The notes: generated from the letters alone by a model not told the origin. Positions 27,303 through 37,445 are shown, numbered from the stretch's first letter. The stretch: DNA of 64,000 nucleotides from Serratia liquefaciens ATCC 27592 (GCF_000422085.1 NC_021741.1:3782001-3846000), one strand, 5' to 3'. Made by a program: numbers and translations.

Positions 27303-28853
27303 ATGCCGCTAAAAAGCACTGCAACGAACAAACCGCAGGAAATCGCTGCCATCGACCTCGGGTCGAACAGCTTCCACATGGTGATTGCCCGCGTCGTCAA
27401 TGGCGCCTTACAGGTATTGGGGCGTTTAAAACAGCGGGTCCACCTCGCCGATGGATTGGACAGCAACAATGTGCTCAGTGAAGAGGCAATAGAACGCGGC
27501 CTGGCCTGCCTGGCGCTGTTCGCCGAACGGCTGCAAGGCTTCCCGGCGGATAACGTCACCATCGTCGGTACCCACACCTTGCGCCAGGCGGTGAACGCCG
27601 AGGTATTCCTCAAGCGCGCAGCCAAAGTGATCCCCTACCCGATCGAAATCATCGCCGGGCAGGAAGAGGCGCGCCTGATCTTTATGGGTGTGGAACATAC
27701 CCAACCGGAAAAAGGTCGCAAGCTGGTGATCGACATCGGCGGCGGTTCTACCGAACTGGTGATCGGCGAAGATTTTGAACCCCTGCTGGCGGAAAGCCGC
27801 CGCATGGGCTGCGTCAGCTTCGCCCAACAGTTCTTCCCGGGCGGGGAAATCAGCAAAAACAACTTCAAACGCGCACGCCTGGCTGCGGCACAGAAGCTGG
27901 AAACGCTGGCCTGGCAGTACCGCATTCAGGGCTGGCAATATGCTCTGGGCGCGTCGGGCACCATCAAGGCCGCGCACGAAGTGCTGGTGGCAATGGGCGA
28001 AAAAGATGGCCTGATCACCCTCGAGCGACTGGAAATGATGGCGGAACAGGTGCTGCAGTTTAAAAATTTCAGCGCAATGAGCCTGCCGGGGCTGTCGGAA
28101 GACCGCCAGTCGGTGTTTGTGCCGGGGTTGGCAATTCTGTGCGGCGTGTTCGATGCGTTGGCGATCCGCGACCTGCGCCTTTCCGACGGTGCGCTGCGCG
28201 AAGGCGTGCTGTATGAGATGGAGGGCCGTTTCCGTCATCAGGACATTCGCAGCCGCACCGCCAAGAGCCTGGCCGATCACTACAATATCGACCGCGAGCA
28301 GGCCAAACGGGTGCTGGATACCACTGAGCTATTGTATGCGCAGTGGATGGCGCAAAATACCAAGCTGGCGAACCCGCAGTTGGAAGCCTTGCTGAAATGG
28401 GCAGCGATGTTGCACGAAGTGGGGTTGAGCATCAACCACAGCGGCATGCATCGCCACTCGGCCTACATTCTGCAAAACACCAACCTGCCGGGCTTCAACC
28501 AGGAGCAGCAGTTGCTGCTGTCGGCGCTGGTACGCTTCCATCGCAAGGGTATCAAGCTGGAAGAATTGCCGCGCCTGAACCTGTTCAAGAAAAAGCATTA
28601 CCTGCCGCTGATCCAACTGTTGCGTCTGAGTACCCTGCTCAACAACCAGCGCCAGTCGACCACCACGCCGGAAACGCTGCGCCTGAGCACCGACGATAAC
28701 CACTGGACGCTGCGCTTCCCGGCCGGTTATCTGGCGCTGAACAACCTGGTGCAACTGGATCTCGAACGTGAACAAGCCTATTGGAACGACGTCGTGGGCT
28801 GGAAACTGATTTGCGAAGAGGAAGGTTCGCAAGACGAGCAGCGCTCGGCCTGA
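27303..28853 (+). CDS. ppx: Exopolyphosphatase
   Basis: Ppx hydrolyses polyphosphate from its ends and belongs to the ASKHA sugar-kinase/Hsp70 fold with GppA. The 516-residue protein shows the phosphate-binding loops [17 protein letters not shown] (about 17-33) and [15 protein letters not shown] (about 142-156). The HD-like C-terminal domain has [20 protein letters not shown]. Synthesis and breakdown of polyphosphate are thus encoded together. Confidence 0.96.
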   Translation: MPLKSTATNKPQEIAAIDLGSNSFHMVIARVVNGALQVLGRLKQRVHLADGLDSNNVLSEEAIERGLACLALFAERLQGFPADNVTIVGTHTLRQAVNAEVFLKRAAKVIPYPIEIIAGQEEARLIFMGVEHTQPEKGRKLVIDIGGGSTELVIGEDFEPLLAESRRMGCVSFAQQFFPGGEISKNNFKRARLAAAQKLETLAWQYRIQGWQYALGASGTIKAAHEVLVAMGEKDGLITLERLEMMAEQVLQFKNFSAMSLPGLSEDRQSVFVPGLAILCGVFDALAIRDLRLSDGALREGVLYEMEGRFRHQDIRSRTAKSLADHYNIDREQAKRVLDTTELLYAQWMAQNTKLANPQLEALLKWAAMLHEVGLSINHSGMHRHSAYILQNTNLPGFNQEQQLLLSALVRFHRKGIKLEELPRLNLFKKKHYLPLIQLLRLSTLLNNQRQSTTTPETLRLSTDDNHWTLRFPAGYLALNNLVQLDLEREQAYWNDVVGWKLICEEEGSQDEQRSA

Positions 28854-28857
28854 GTCT

Positions 28858-28882
28858 GTCGCCCCCGTACTGCGGGGGCGAC
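28858..28882. terminator. Hairpin between convergent ppx and yfgF
   Basis: GTCGCCCCCG and CGGGGGCGAC form a perfect 10-bp stem with a 5-nt loop, between the two stop codons. There is no T-run; it probably acts as a shared but weak terminator. Confidence 0.6.
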
Positions 28883-28884
28883 CA

Positions 28885-31104
28885 TCAATTCTGTTCTGAT
28901 AGCAACGTCACCAAGGGTTGCGGTTCGCCGACGAAATACCCCTGCATATAGTCTACGCCCACCCCTTTCAACGCGACCAACTGCTCCATGCTTTCTACGT
29001 ATTCCGCCACAATGGTCAAGCGCTTCATTCGCGCGACTTTACAGATAGAGGCAATCACCTGGAAATCCACCGCGCTGGTCAGCATGTCACGTACAAAGCT
29101 GCCGTCGATTTTCAGCATATCAACCGGCAACATCTTGAGCCGATCGTAACCGGCATAACCGGTGCCGAAGTCATCCAGAGCAATGCGGCACCCCATCTCG
29201 CGCAGCGCCTGCAGATTGGCGCCGGCGTAATCCGTATTCTGCAGCAGATGCGACTCGGTCACTTCCAACGTCAGTTGATATGGCTCAATTCGGTACCGCT
29301 GTAACAGGTTGCGCACATCCTGGCTGAGCATTGGACGGCACAGCGAAGAAGGCGACAAGTTCACCGCAAAGCGCGCGCTGGGCAGCGCAATACGGTGCTG
29401 GTCCATAAACTTCAACGTATTGCGCAGGACCCACAGATCCAGCCGATAAGCCAGGCCAAACTCATGCGCCACCGGCAGAAAATCATTCGGCGATACTGTG
29501 TTCCCCTGATCGTCGCGCATACGCAGCAGAATCTCATAATAACGATCACCGCGCAGGCCCACTATCGGCTGCGCCATTAAGATAAAGCCGTCGTTATCCA
29601 ACGAACGTTGTACTCCATGCAAGAGCGCCACCTTGCGTTTGACTTCATCCTGCACCAAATTGCCGCTGCTCTGCACATTCTCCGGCTTACCGCTGGTCAG
29701 AGACACTTCCGCCAACGCGCTAAGCTCCCCCAACAACTGGTAGAGGTGTTCAAAATCGGGCAGCACGCTGCAATACCCTAACCCCAGCGGAGGATGGAGC
29801 GGCAAACCGTTCCAGATCAGGCGGAATTTTTCCAACGCGCGGTAAATCGCTTCGACCTTTTCTTCGCTATTGTCCGCATCCACTCGCAGCAACAAGTCAT
29901 AGCCCGGCAGATGATAAACCCCTTCACCAAGGGCCAATACCTGATGCAGCAGCGCCGCCAGTTGCTGTTTGAAACGAATACGAAGCTGCATGCCATAGTT
30001 ACGGCTCAGCAAATCCAGTTCGCTGACGCGCAGGAAACACAGGGTTGAAGGCGGAGACTGAGCCAGATCACGCTTGAGGGCACGCAGGTTCGGCAGGCCA
30101 ATTACCGGATCTTGCAGCGAGGCACTTTGTGCCCTGGCATGGCTTAACCGTTGGTGAGTATTGAGCGCCGACATCAGGAAAATGCACAGGGTGAACACCA
30201 CCATCATCGAAGAGATGACCGCCAGGTTATGCAACAGGTTGTCGGGTTGTGAAGCGCCGGGATAATGAAAAAACAGCACCAACAGAGTGGCAGACCAGAT
30301 AAGGCAGTTGAATTGATAGCCAAAACGCATCGCACCGTAGAGCATTACCGGCAGCAGTAAGACCAGTCCGTACCCCCCGAGCAACAGGGGAATGGCTTCT
30401 TTGGCGTGATGGGACAGCACCGCCACCATCCCCACCAGCACCAACAGCCACAGCGACAGCTCTTTTTTATCGACGTTTGGCGCCATTTCACGACCAAAGC
30501 GTCGCCAGAGCGTCAGGGCAAAACGGGGTTTATTCAAGATGCGCAACATGATGTAGAGCAAGGGCATGGCGGAGAGACAGCCCAGCAGTAGCGCTTGAAA
30601 ATTAACCAGCGCCATCAGGTAGCTGTTATCGCCGGGCATCATCCCGAGTTCGTCGGGCAACCGGGCAAAGGCGACCAGCAGCTTCAGGCCGAAGACAAAC
30701 AGCAATGCCGGTAGCACCACCAGCCAGATTAGCCGCTCCTTCACCAGCGCCGCGCCACCCGGGGCCGCACACCAACGGCGTTGCGTTTGCCTGCGATACC
30801 CCAGCCAACACAGGCTCAGGCAAGACAGGTACAGCAGCGTCACCAGCAAGCCGCTTTCCAGGCCCAGCCGGTGGGCGTAACGCAGCATGATGGCGAGGGC
30901 AATACCCGGCAGCGCCCGCCAGTCGTAGACCATCAACAGCGCAATACAGGCGGTGAGCGGTAGATAGAGCAGATAGACTTTGCCTTCAGGCAGCATTATC
31001 CGCGGCGATAGCCAACCTGCGAACGGGATCAATAACAGGCTCCAGAGGAGGGGACACCCCCACCAGCGCTCGCGTAAATGCTTCCAGAATATTGGCTTGA
31101 TCAT
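28885..31104 (-). CDS. pdeF: Cyclic-di-GMP phosphodiesterase YfgF (PdeF)
   Basis: This inner-membrane protein degrades cyclic-di-GMP. It has an N-terminal MASE1-type sensor with many hydrophobic segments (about residues 1-310), a degenerate GGDEF domain (about 330-480, with GYDLL in place of GGDEF), and an EAL domain (about 490-735). The EAL catalytic motifs look complete: EILLR in the EAL position (as in E. coli YfgF), NLSP, EVTES, DDFGTGY, KIDGSF and AEYVES. So phosphodiesterase activity with no cyclase activity is expected. A longer start at 31137 exists; ATG 31104 aligns better with the E. coli N-terminus. The ppx-yfgF-yfgG order is the E. coli order. Confidence 0.93.
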   Translation of the reverse strand: MIKPIFWKHLRERWWGCPLLWSLLLIPFAGWLSPRIMLPEGKVYLLYLPLTACIALLMVYDWRALPGIALAIMLRYAHRLGLESGLLVTLLYLSCLSLCWLGYRRQTQRRWCAAPGGAALVKERLIWLVVLPALLFVFGLKLLVAFARLPDELGMMPGDNSYLMALVNFQALLLGCLSAMPLLYIMLRILNKPRFALTLWRRFGREMAPNVDKKELSLWLLVLVGMVAVLSHHAKEAIPLLLGGYGLVLLLPVMLYGAMRFGYQFNCLIWSATLLVLFFHYPGASQPDNLLHNLAVISSMMVVFTLCIFLMSALNTHQRLSHARAQSASLQDPVIGLPNLRALKRDLAQSPPSTLCFLRVSELDLLSRNYGMQLRIRFKQQLAALLHQVLALGEGVYHLPGYDLLLRVDADNSEEKVEAIYRALEKFRLIWNGLPLHPPLGLGYCSVLPDFEHLYQLLGELSALAEVSLTSGKPENVQSSGNLVQDEVKRKVALLHGVQRSLDNDGFILMAQPIVGLRGDRYYEILLRMRDDQGNTVSPNDFLPVAHEFGLAYRLDLWVLRNTLKFMDQHRIALPSARFAVNLSPSSLCRPMLSQDVRNLLQRYRIEPYQLTLEVTESHLLQNTDYAGANLQALREMGCRIALDDFGTGYAGYDRLKMLPVDMLKIDGSFVRDMLTSAVDFQVIASICKVARMKRLTIVAEYVESMEQLVALKGVGVDYMQGYFVGEPQPLVTLLSEQN

Positions 31105-31475
31105 AAAAATAACGAGTCCGTCAGGGCGTAATTCCATTCACGCGTTCGGGTAACAAGGCAGGTTCCTTTTCGTACCTCTATCCATTCATGAGGCAAGCTG
31201 AAAGTATCATATGCGACAGGAGAATGGCGGAAATTTTAGGCGCCAGGCGGGGGTGAGGCTTGACTCCGATCAACCAAAGAGGAAAAGTTGGGTAAAAATG
31301 TGTAAGCCTATTTTTTGTCTCATCTTAAGCTGCTGATCCGACAGATAAAGCCAAACTTAAGCTAAACAGCGGCGAGATACCGGGTTTTGCTGTCCGGAAA
31401 TAAATAGACAATATTTGTCATCAATGGCTAGAATTCCGTTTACACTCTATCGGCCTGCATCAGCGTTCAATATCT

Positions 31476-31527
31476 CTATAAATTTCAAGTGGCCGCAGCA
31501 CGGCCAGCGTGAAAGATGGCGGGCATA
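31476..31527. repeat. Shortened palindromic intergenic repeat
   Basis: An imperfect hairpin (TTTCAAGTGGCCG paired with CGGCCAGCGTGAAA around CAGCA) is flanked by TATA and GGCATA. The outer TTTCAAGT and GTGAAAGATGGCGGG motifs match the ends of the 126-base repeat at 16694-16819, while the centre is deleted or replaced. It sits in the yfgF-yfgG intergenic region, just upstream of yfgG. Confidence 0.55.
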
Positions 31528-31556
31528 ACACAGGAAACCGGCATGCCGGGTGATAT

Positions 31557-31736
31557 ATGCGTAGAAAATCCACCGGACAGATGACCAAAATAGTGCTGTT
31601 TGTCAGCTTTATCATTTTAGTCGGCCGTCTGCTGTATGCCGCGGTCGTCGCGGTGCCCCACCATCAGGAAAAAAAACTCGCCCCTCAGCAAAGCACCACT
31701 GAGATGAGCGACGAAAACCGGGACACCACTCCCTGA
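31557..31736 (+). CDS. yfgG: Small single-pass membrane protein YfgG
   Basis: This short gene encodes 59 residues. After MRRKSTGQ comes a membrane segment MTKIVLFVSFIILVGRLLYA, then a charged tail with HHQEKK. The segment (S/T)F(I)..GRxxY and the following HHQ resemble E. coli YfgG, which lies in the same place, divergent from yfgF. ATG 31557 lacks a strong ribosome binding site; an internal ATG at 31578 is possible. The function in E. coli is poorly defined (reported link to metal tolerance from memory only). Its presence marks the right border of the gcvR-yfgG syntenic block. Confidence 0.78.
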   Translation: MRRKSTGQMTKIVLFVSFIILVGRLLYAAVVAVPHHQEKKLAPQQSTTEMSDENRDTTP

Positions 31737-31932
31737 ACTCACAGATTCAAGTTATCCCGCAGGGCTTGCGAATAGTTAAGCAGCCTGCCGTCGGCCAGTA
31801 TCTCGGCGCGCCAGACCCCTTACTTATTCCTCAGCAACTGCTCCCATTTCATAAAAATGACGCCTGCATTCACTATGCTCTATCTAGTCCAGAGTGGGTC
31901 TTAAGGATCACTGAGTGCCAGTAAGGAAGACC

Positions 31933-33366
31933 ATGTCAGCTGCAACACATAACGTTAAAAAAGTCGCTGAGTACCGCCAGCGCATTCTTTCTCTGCTGTT
32001 AAACAACAAAGATCTGGTCGATGGCATTCTCGGCCGGCCAGGGGATGAGAACGCCCTCAGCAAAAGCGAGCTGCTAAACCAGACTGCAGAAATCACCGGC
32101 CTGCTGGACGACATGCACGCCGCTGACCTGGCGGACCTGCTGGAAGCGCTGCCCCAAGACGAGCGTCTGGCACTGTGGCGGCTGGTGGGGAACGCCAAAC
32201 GCGGTCAAACGCTGGTGGAAGTTGCCGAGCCCGTGTGGGACAGCCTGATCGAAGAGATGAGCGACAAGGACCTGCTCAAAGCGATCAAGACGCTGGACGT
32301 CGATGAACAGGCCTATTTGGCACAATACCTGCCGCGTAACCTGATGGGCCGCCTGTTGACCTCCATGGAACCGGATCAACGCGCACAGGTGCGCGAGATG
32401 ATCCACTACGGCAAGGACACCGTCGGCTGGATGATGGATTTTGAACTGGTCACGGTACGCCCCGACGTCACTATCGGTGCCGTACATCGCTTCTTGCGCC
32501 TGCGCAAAACCATCCCGGAAGCCACCGACAAGCTCTTCGTCACCGATCGTAAAAATACTCTGCTGGGCGAACTGCCGCTCACCGCCGTGCTGCTTAATGA
32601 CCCGGAAACCCTGGTCCAGACGGTGATGGACAGCGACCCTACCAGCTTCCAGCCAGATGACAAGGCCGAAGCGGCAGCCAGCGCATTCGAACGTTATGAC
32701 CTGATCAGCGCCCCGGTGGTCGACGCCAAGGGCAAGCTGATGGGCCGTTTGACCATCGAAGAGATCGTCGACGTGGTCAATGAAGAAAGCGACAGCAACC
32801 TGCGCCGCATGGGGGGCTTAAGCCCGGAAGAAGATGTGTTTGCCCCGGTCAGTAAGGCGGTGAAAACCCGCTGGGCGTGGCTGGCCATCAACCTGTGTAC
32901 CGCGTTTATCGCCTCGCGCGTCATCGGTCTGTTCGAACACACCATTTCACAACTGGTGGCGCTGGCGGCGTTAATGCCGATCGTCGCGGGTATCGGCGGC
33001 AATACCGGTAATCAGACCATCACCATGATCGTACGCGCGCTGGCACTGCACCAAATTGAGGTCGGCAACATTTCCCGCCTGATGTTCAGAGAACTGGGGG
33101 TGGCCATTATCAACGGCGTGGTCTGGGGCGGCATCATGGGCGTCGTGACCTGGCTGCTGTACGGCGACTGGGCGATGGGCGGCGTCATGACGCTGGCGAT
33201 GATCCTCAACCTGCTGGTAGCCGCGCTGATGGGGGTGGTGATCCCGATGACCATGCTCAAACTGGGACGCGATCCGGCGGTAGGTTCCAGCGTATTGATC
33301 ACCGCTCTGACCGATACCGGCGGCTTCTTTATCTTCCTCGGGCTGGCCACCTTGTTCCTGCTTTAA
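31933..33366 (+). CDS. mgtE: Magnesium transporter MgtE
   Basis: MgtE is a homodimeric magnesium channel of the inner membrane. The 477-residue protein has the cytosolic superhelical N domain (about 35-135, with LLDDMHAADLADLLEALPQDERLALWR) and a CBS-domain pair that senses Mg2+ (about 140-265). Five membrane segments follow (about 290-475), with the pore-linked PIVAGIGGNTGNQTITMIVRALA. An in-frame GTG at 31915 exists, but ATG 31933 follows AAGGAAG at proper spacing. E. coli K-12 lacks mgtE, so this is an addition relative to that map. Confidence 0.94.
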   Translation: MSAATHNVKKVAEYRQRILSLLLNNKDLVDGILGRPGDENALSKSELLNQTAEITGLLDDMHAADLADLLEALPQDERLALWRLVGNAKRGQTLVEVAEPVWDSLIEEMSDKDLLKAIKTLDVDEQAYLAQYLPRNLMGRLLTSMEPDQRAQVREMIHYGKDTVGWMMDFELVTVRPDVTIGAVHRFLRLRKTIPEATDKLFVTDRKNTLLGELPLTAVLLNDPETLVQTVMDSDPTSFQPDDKAEAAASAFERYDLISAPVVDAKGKLMGRLTIEEIVDVVNEESDSNLRRMGGLSPEEDVFAPVSKAVKTRWAWLAINLCTAFIASRVIGLFEHTISQLVALAALMPIVAGIGGNTGNQTITMIVRALALHQIEVGNISRLMFRELGVAIINGVVWGGIMGVVTWLLYGDWAMGGVMTLAMILNLLVAALMGVVIPMTMLKLGRDPAVGSSVLITALTDTGGFFIFLGLATLFLL

Positions 33367-33377
33367 ACCTCCAGAAG

Positions 33378-33398
33378 GCCGGCCCCGCGCCGGCTTTT
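33378..33398 (+). terminator. Rho-independent terminator after mgtE
   Basis: GCCGGC and GCCGGC pair over 6 bp around CCCGC, followed by TTTT. It is short but G+C-rich. Confidence 0.75.
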
Positions 33399-33530
33399 GC
33401 GTTTGCTCACTAAAGCTGTCTGATTCAGTGGGTTTTATTGCCGCGCTGTACTACCCTTTGCCAATAAACTTTCCATCTCATTCGCGTCATGACTTCGTTC
33501 AGCGACAGATGCCAGAGTTAAGGGTTGTCT

Positions 33531-36500
33531 ATGGATATCAGCGCACCGAATCATCTCATCACGCGTCAGGGCGCCTTGTTGACGCACAGCCTGCTGGCGG
33601 CGGTGGCAGTATTTTTACTGGCATTGCTGTGCCTGACGCTGTCGAACGAATCCAGCCACTTTACCCCGCTGTGGTTCCCCACTGCCGCCATTATTGCCGT
33701 GCTGTTTCGCCACTCGCCACGCCAATGGGGGTTACCGCTACTGGCATGCGGGGTTGGCATCGTAGCCGCCAGCTTCACGCTGTTCGGCTTTAGCTGGTTC
33801 CCGGTAAAACTGACCCTGATCAACCTGCTGGAAGCCGTGGTTTGCACCCTGCTGTTGCGCCGCATGCTGCTGCAGGACGATCCGCTGAACAGCCTGGCCA
33901 GTTGGCTTAAATTTGTCGTCTGCGCGGTGATATTCACCCCGTTGTTCAGCGCCCTGCTGGCCGCCTGGTGGGTTCCGGCCCCGGGGCACCCTTTCTGGCA
34001 CCCCTTCAGTACCTGGTTTATTTCAGAAGCTATTGGCGTCCTGTCGCTGACGCCCATCGGGCTGGTCTATCGCCGTCGCATGCTGGATACGCTGAATCTG
34101 TACACTCTGCTGCTAACGTTGATAGTCGCGCTGACCTTCAGCTATCTGGCACTGAGCTACCTGCCCTTTCCGTTCACCTTTGTCATTCTGCCGCTGCTGT
34201 GGGCGGCAATCGCGCTGCCGCGGCTCGAGGCTTTCGTCATCTGCTTTTGCACCACGCTGATGATCACCGTGATGATTTCCATCGGGTTGCTGCATTTTCA
34301 TGCACCCACCGGTCCGTTCAGCGATATCGAGATTTACCTGCCGATCCTGTTAATTTTGATCCCGGCGCATTCGATGGCCATGGTGATGCACGCCTTCCGG
34401 GTGGAAAAACAGCATATCGTCGAGAGTGAAACTCGCTTTCGTAATGCGTTGGAATATTCGGCCATCGGCATGGCGCTGGTGTCGCCGCAGGGGAAATGGC
34501 TGCAGGTCAATCAGGCGTTGTGCAAACTGCTCGACTATACCCCGGAGGCTCTGCGGCGCCTGACTTTCCAGGAAATCACCCACCCGGACGATCTGAACGC
34601 CGATCTGACGCAGCTGCACGATCTGCTCGACGGGCATATCAGCAGTTACACCCTGGAGAAACGCTATATTCGCAGCGACGGCGAGCACGTCTGGGCGTTA
34701 CTGGCTGTATCGCTGGTGCGCGATGCCGAAGGGCTGCCGCTGTATTTTATTTCGCAGGTAGAAGACATCAGCGAATTGAAACGCACGGCCGCAGAGAACC
34801 ATCGACTGATGGAGCGTATTACGCTGGCGAATAAAGTGGGCGGCATCGGCGTTTGGGAATGGATGATGCACGGCGAAGAGCTTACCTGGGACAAGCGTAT
34901 GTTTGAACTTTACGACCTCAGCCCGGACCAGACGCCAACGTTTTCGCTATGGCGGACGCTGCTGGTACCGGAGGATCGTGAACGCACCGACCGTGAGATG
35001 GCCACATTGTTGAAGCGGCCGGGCCCCTTTGTACTGGAGTTCCGACTGCTCACCCGCGAGGGAAAAGTGCGGCATATCCGCGGCCAGGGTAACGTTATTT
35101 TAGACGCTCAGGGTCTGCCGCTGCGCATGATCGGCACCAATATCGACATGACGGAAGTCCGTAATCTGACCGAAGCACTGCACGAAGAAAAAGAGCGCCT
35201 GCACATTACGCTCGATGCGATCGGCGAAGCGGTGATATCCACCGACGACGAAATGCACATTACCTTTATGAACCCGGTGGCCGAACAAATGTGCGGCTGG
35301 CCGCTCAGTCTGGCGATCGGCATGCCCGTCGCCGGCGTGGTTCGAATGACCAACGGCAAAGACGGTGAAGAGGTAGAAAACCCGATCCAGTGCTGCCTGC
35401 AGGAAAACCGGCAGCTGTCCGCAGACTATGCCCTGGTGCTGCATGGTCGCGACGGTCGCTGTTTTGACATCCAGCAGTCGGTATCACCATTGAAAACGAT
35501 CGACGGCAACGTCATGGGCGCGGTGATGGTACTGCAGGATGTCACGGCCTCGCGCGAACTGATGCAGAAGTTGAGTTACAGCGCGTCCCACGATGCCCTG
35601 ACCACGCTGCCCAATCGCACCAGTTTTGAAAAGCGCCTGAAGGCCGCTATTGCCAACGCCACTGAAAAACGACTGCAGCACGCGCTGGTGTTCCTCGATC
35701 TCGACCGTTTCAAGGCGGTCAATGACAATGCCGGCCACGCCGCGGGCGACGCGCTGTTGAAAGATCTTTCCCTGTTGATGCAGCACCATCTGCGTAACAG
35801 CGACTGTCTGGCCCGGCTTGGCGGCGATGAGTTCGGGCTGATCCTGTTCGACTGCACGCGGGAACAGGCCCAGTCGCTGATACAGCAATTGGTTAATCAC
35901 ATCAGCCAGCATCCGTTCTTTTGGGAAGGGAAGATTTACCACGTCGGCGCCAGTGCAGGCGTAACCCGTATTGATGCCGATGCCGGCAAGAGCAGCGAGC
36001 TGCTGGCGCAGGCGGATATTGCCTGTTATACCGCCAAGCATCGCGGACGTGGCCAGGTTTATCTCTATGAGGCGCGTCAAAAAATGATCCTGGAACGTCA
36101 GCATGAACTGCTGACGCGTCAGGAAGTGACGGACATCATCAACGATGGGCAATTATTGCTGCATGTCAGGGCGGTCGCACCGCCAAAAACGCCGCTGGCG
36201 GTCTGTTTCTATCAGTTGAAACTGCAGGTGAGGGATCAGGACGGTCAGGCGCTGGCGAGCGACGATTTTATCTCCGCTGCCCGGCTATACGATCTGACGC
36301 AAGAGGTTGACCGCTGGATCATCGGGCAGATTTTGACGCAGCGCGCCCCTGATATTGCCCGCAAGGGGTTGTCCATCGCGCTGCCGCTGACAACCGACAG
36401 CCTGCTGGACGCCAGCTTCCAGGACGATCTGCTGGCAGCGCTGGACGCCTCCCCCTTGCAACCAGGGGCATTGCTGCTGGCGGTCGATGATGCGGTGGTG

Positions 36501-36872
36501 CTGGAGCACGCCGGTATTTGCAGGCCGTTCCTCCAGCAGTTGCAGCAACGGGGCTGCAAGCTGATCGTTAACGGTTTTGGGCACAGCCTCAACGCCTTTG
36601 ACGAGTTGCATGGCCAAAAGATTGACTATATCCGCGTCGACGAACGCTTCATCACCAACGTGCACTGCAACCAGATGGACGAACTGATGGTGTCGATGCT
36701 CAATGGGGCGACGCATCGGGTGCACGCCCAAACGCTGGCCGGCCCGGCACACCAGCAGATAACGCTGAACACCCTGCAGGCGATTGGCATCGATCTGTCG
36801 GACGGCGACGCCATCGCACTGGAACAATCGCTGACGGAACTGCTCAGCGGCGGTTACTTTGGTATCCGCTAG
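33531..36872 (+). CDS. dgcE: Diguanylate cyclase DgcE (YegE)
   Basis: This inner-membrane sensor makes cyclic-di-GMP. Its order is a MASE1 membrane domain (about residues 1-300), three PAS domains (about 300-425, 430-550, 560-680), an intact GGDEF domain (about 685-850) and a C-terminal EAL-like domain (about 860-1110). The cyclase signature LGGDEF and, five residues before it, the RNSD inhibitory site are present, so product feedback is expected. The EAL part lacks the catalytic glutamate (FYQLKLQV where EALLR would be), so it is regulatory only. The TTG at 33525 is in frame, but ATG 33531 fits the AGGG upstream better. E. coli DgcE has the same layout and neighbours alkA. Confidence 0.93.
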   Translation: MDISAPNHLITRQGALLTHSLLAAVAVFLLALLCLTLSNESSHFTPLWFPTAAIIAVLFRHSPRQWGLPLLACGVGIVAASFTLFGFSWFPVKLTLINLLEAVVCTLLLRRMLLQDDPLNSLASWLKFVVCAVIFTPLFSALLAAWWVPAPGHPFWHPFSTWFISEAIGVLSLTPIGLVYRRRMLDTLNLYTLLLTLIVALTFSYLALSYLPFPFTFVILPLLWAAIALPRLEAFVICFCTTLMITVMISIGLLHFHAPTGPFSDIEIYLPILLILIPAHSMAMVMHAFRVEKQHIVESETRFRNALEYSAIGMALVSPQGKWLQVNQALCKLLDYTPEALRRLTFQEITHPDDLNADLTQLHDLLDGHISSYTLEKRYIRSDGEHVWALLAVSLVRDAEGLPLYFISQVEDISELKRTAAENHRLMERITLANKVGGIGVWEWMMHGEELTWDKRMFELYDLSPDQTPTFSLWRTLLVPEDRERTDREMATLLKRPGPFVLEFRLLTREGKVRHIRGQGNVILDAQGLPLRMIGTNIDMTEVRNLTEALHEEKERLHITLDAIGEAVISTDDEMHITFMNPVAEQMCGWPLSLAIGMPVAGVVRMTNGKDGEEVENPIQCCLQENRQLSADYALVLHGRDGRCFDIQQSVSPLKTIDGNVMGAVMVLQDVTASRELMQKLSYSASHDALTTLPNRTSFEKRLKAAIANATEKRLQHALVFLDLDRFKAVNDNAGHAAGDALLKDLSLLMQHHLRNSDCLARLGGDEFGLILFDCTREQAQSLIQQLVNHISQHPFFWEGKIYHVGASAGVTRIDADAGKSSELLAQADIACYTAKHRGRGQVYLYEARQKMILERQHELLTRQEVTDIINDGQLLLHVRAVAPPKTPLAVCFYQLKLQVRDQDGQALASDDFISAARLYDLTQEVDRWIIGQILTQRAPDIARKGLSIALPLTTDSLLDASFQDDLLAALDASPLQPGALLLAVDDAVVLEHAGICRPFLQQLQQRGCKLIVNGFGHSLNAFDELHGQKIDYIRVDERFITNVHCNQMDELMVSMLNGATHRVHAQTLAGPAHQQITLNTLQAIGIDLSDGDAIALEQSLTELLSGGYFGIR

Positions 36873-37084
36873 TCGCCATTCCCAGCAATATCCCCCTGCC
36901 TTTCGAGCGGCGGCCTCGCCGCCGCATCTCATCCATTCTGCTTTTTTTGCTTAGCCCGCCTGAGGTTAGTGGTATAACTAACAGGTCAAAGTTAATCGCT
37001 TGCATAACACCTCGATACGGAAATCAGCATGCGAATTAATTTTTTCCTCTCTCAATACACCTAATTGTTCAGGGATGAATGGCT

Positions 37085-37435
37085 ATGAAAAAAGAGTGGT
37101 TTGCCGCCAGAGAGCTGACCGGCATTGCAGGACTGCCCTCCTCGCCACAGGGCATCAATTTAATGGCCCGCCGCGAAGGCTGGATCAGTCGCCGGCGCAA
37201 AGGCGTGCAGGGCAAAGCGGTGGAATACCACATCAATAGCCTGCCGACCGGCGCGCGCAGCTTACTGATACTGCAAGAAGATCCTGCTGAATATCAGGTT
37301 GAACGCCAGGATCCGCTGGCGGTGTGGATTGAGTATTACCATCATCTGAGTGAAAGCGAGCGCGAGAAGGTACTGGCCTTCCTGATGCGCGAAGGAATAG
37401 ACGGCCTGCTGACGCGCATCGCTGCCAAAGACTAG
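37085..37435 (+). CDS. YfeC-like (DUF1323) DNA-binding regulator
   Basis: This 116-residue protein has an N-terminal Mu-type winged HTH (FAARELTGIAGLPSSPQGINLMARREGWISRRRKGVQGKAVEYHINSLP, read in parts) and the C-terminal LREGI-GLL-RI pattern of E. coli YfeC and YfeD. It probably binds DNA; no target is known. ATG 37079 is in frame, but lies too near the AGGGA element, so ATG 37085 is preferred. The residues 5-55 segment resembles the DNA-binding part of Mu repressor/transposase, but no transposase core follows. Confidence 0.8.
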   Translation: MKKEWFAARELTGIAGLPSSPQGINLMARREGWISRRRKGVQGKAVEYHINSLPTGARSLLILQEDPAEYQVERQDPLAVWIEYYHHLSESEREKVLAFLMREGIDGLLTRIAAKD

Positions 37436-37445
37436 CCCGTCGCCG

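Noticed and set aside
37085..37435. Mu-like HTH taken as a transposase or prophage fragment
   Set aside because: Only the DNA-binding type domain is present, and the C-terminus matches YfeC-like regulators; no transposase core or phage neighbours.
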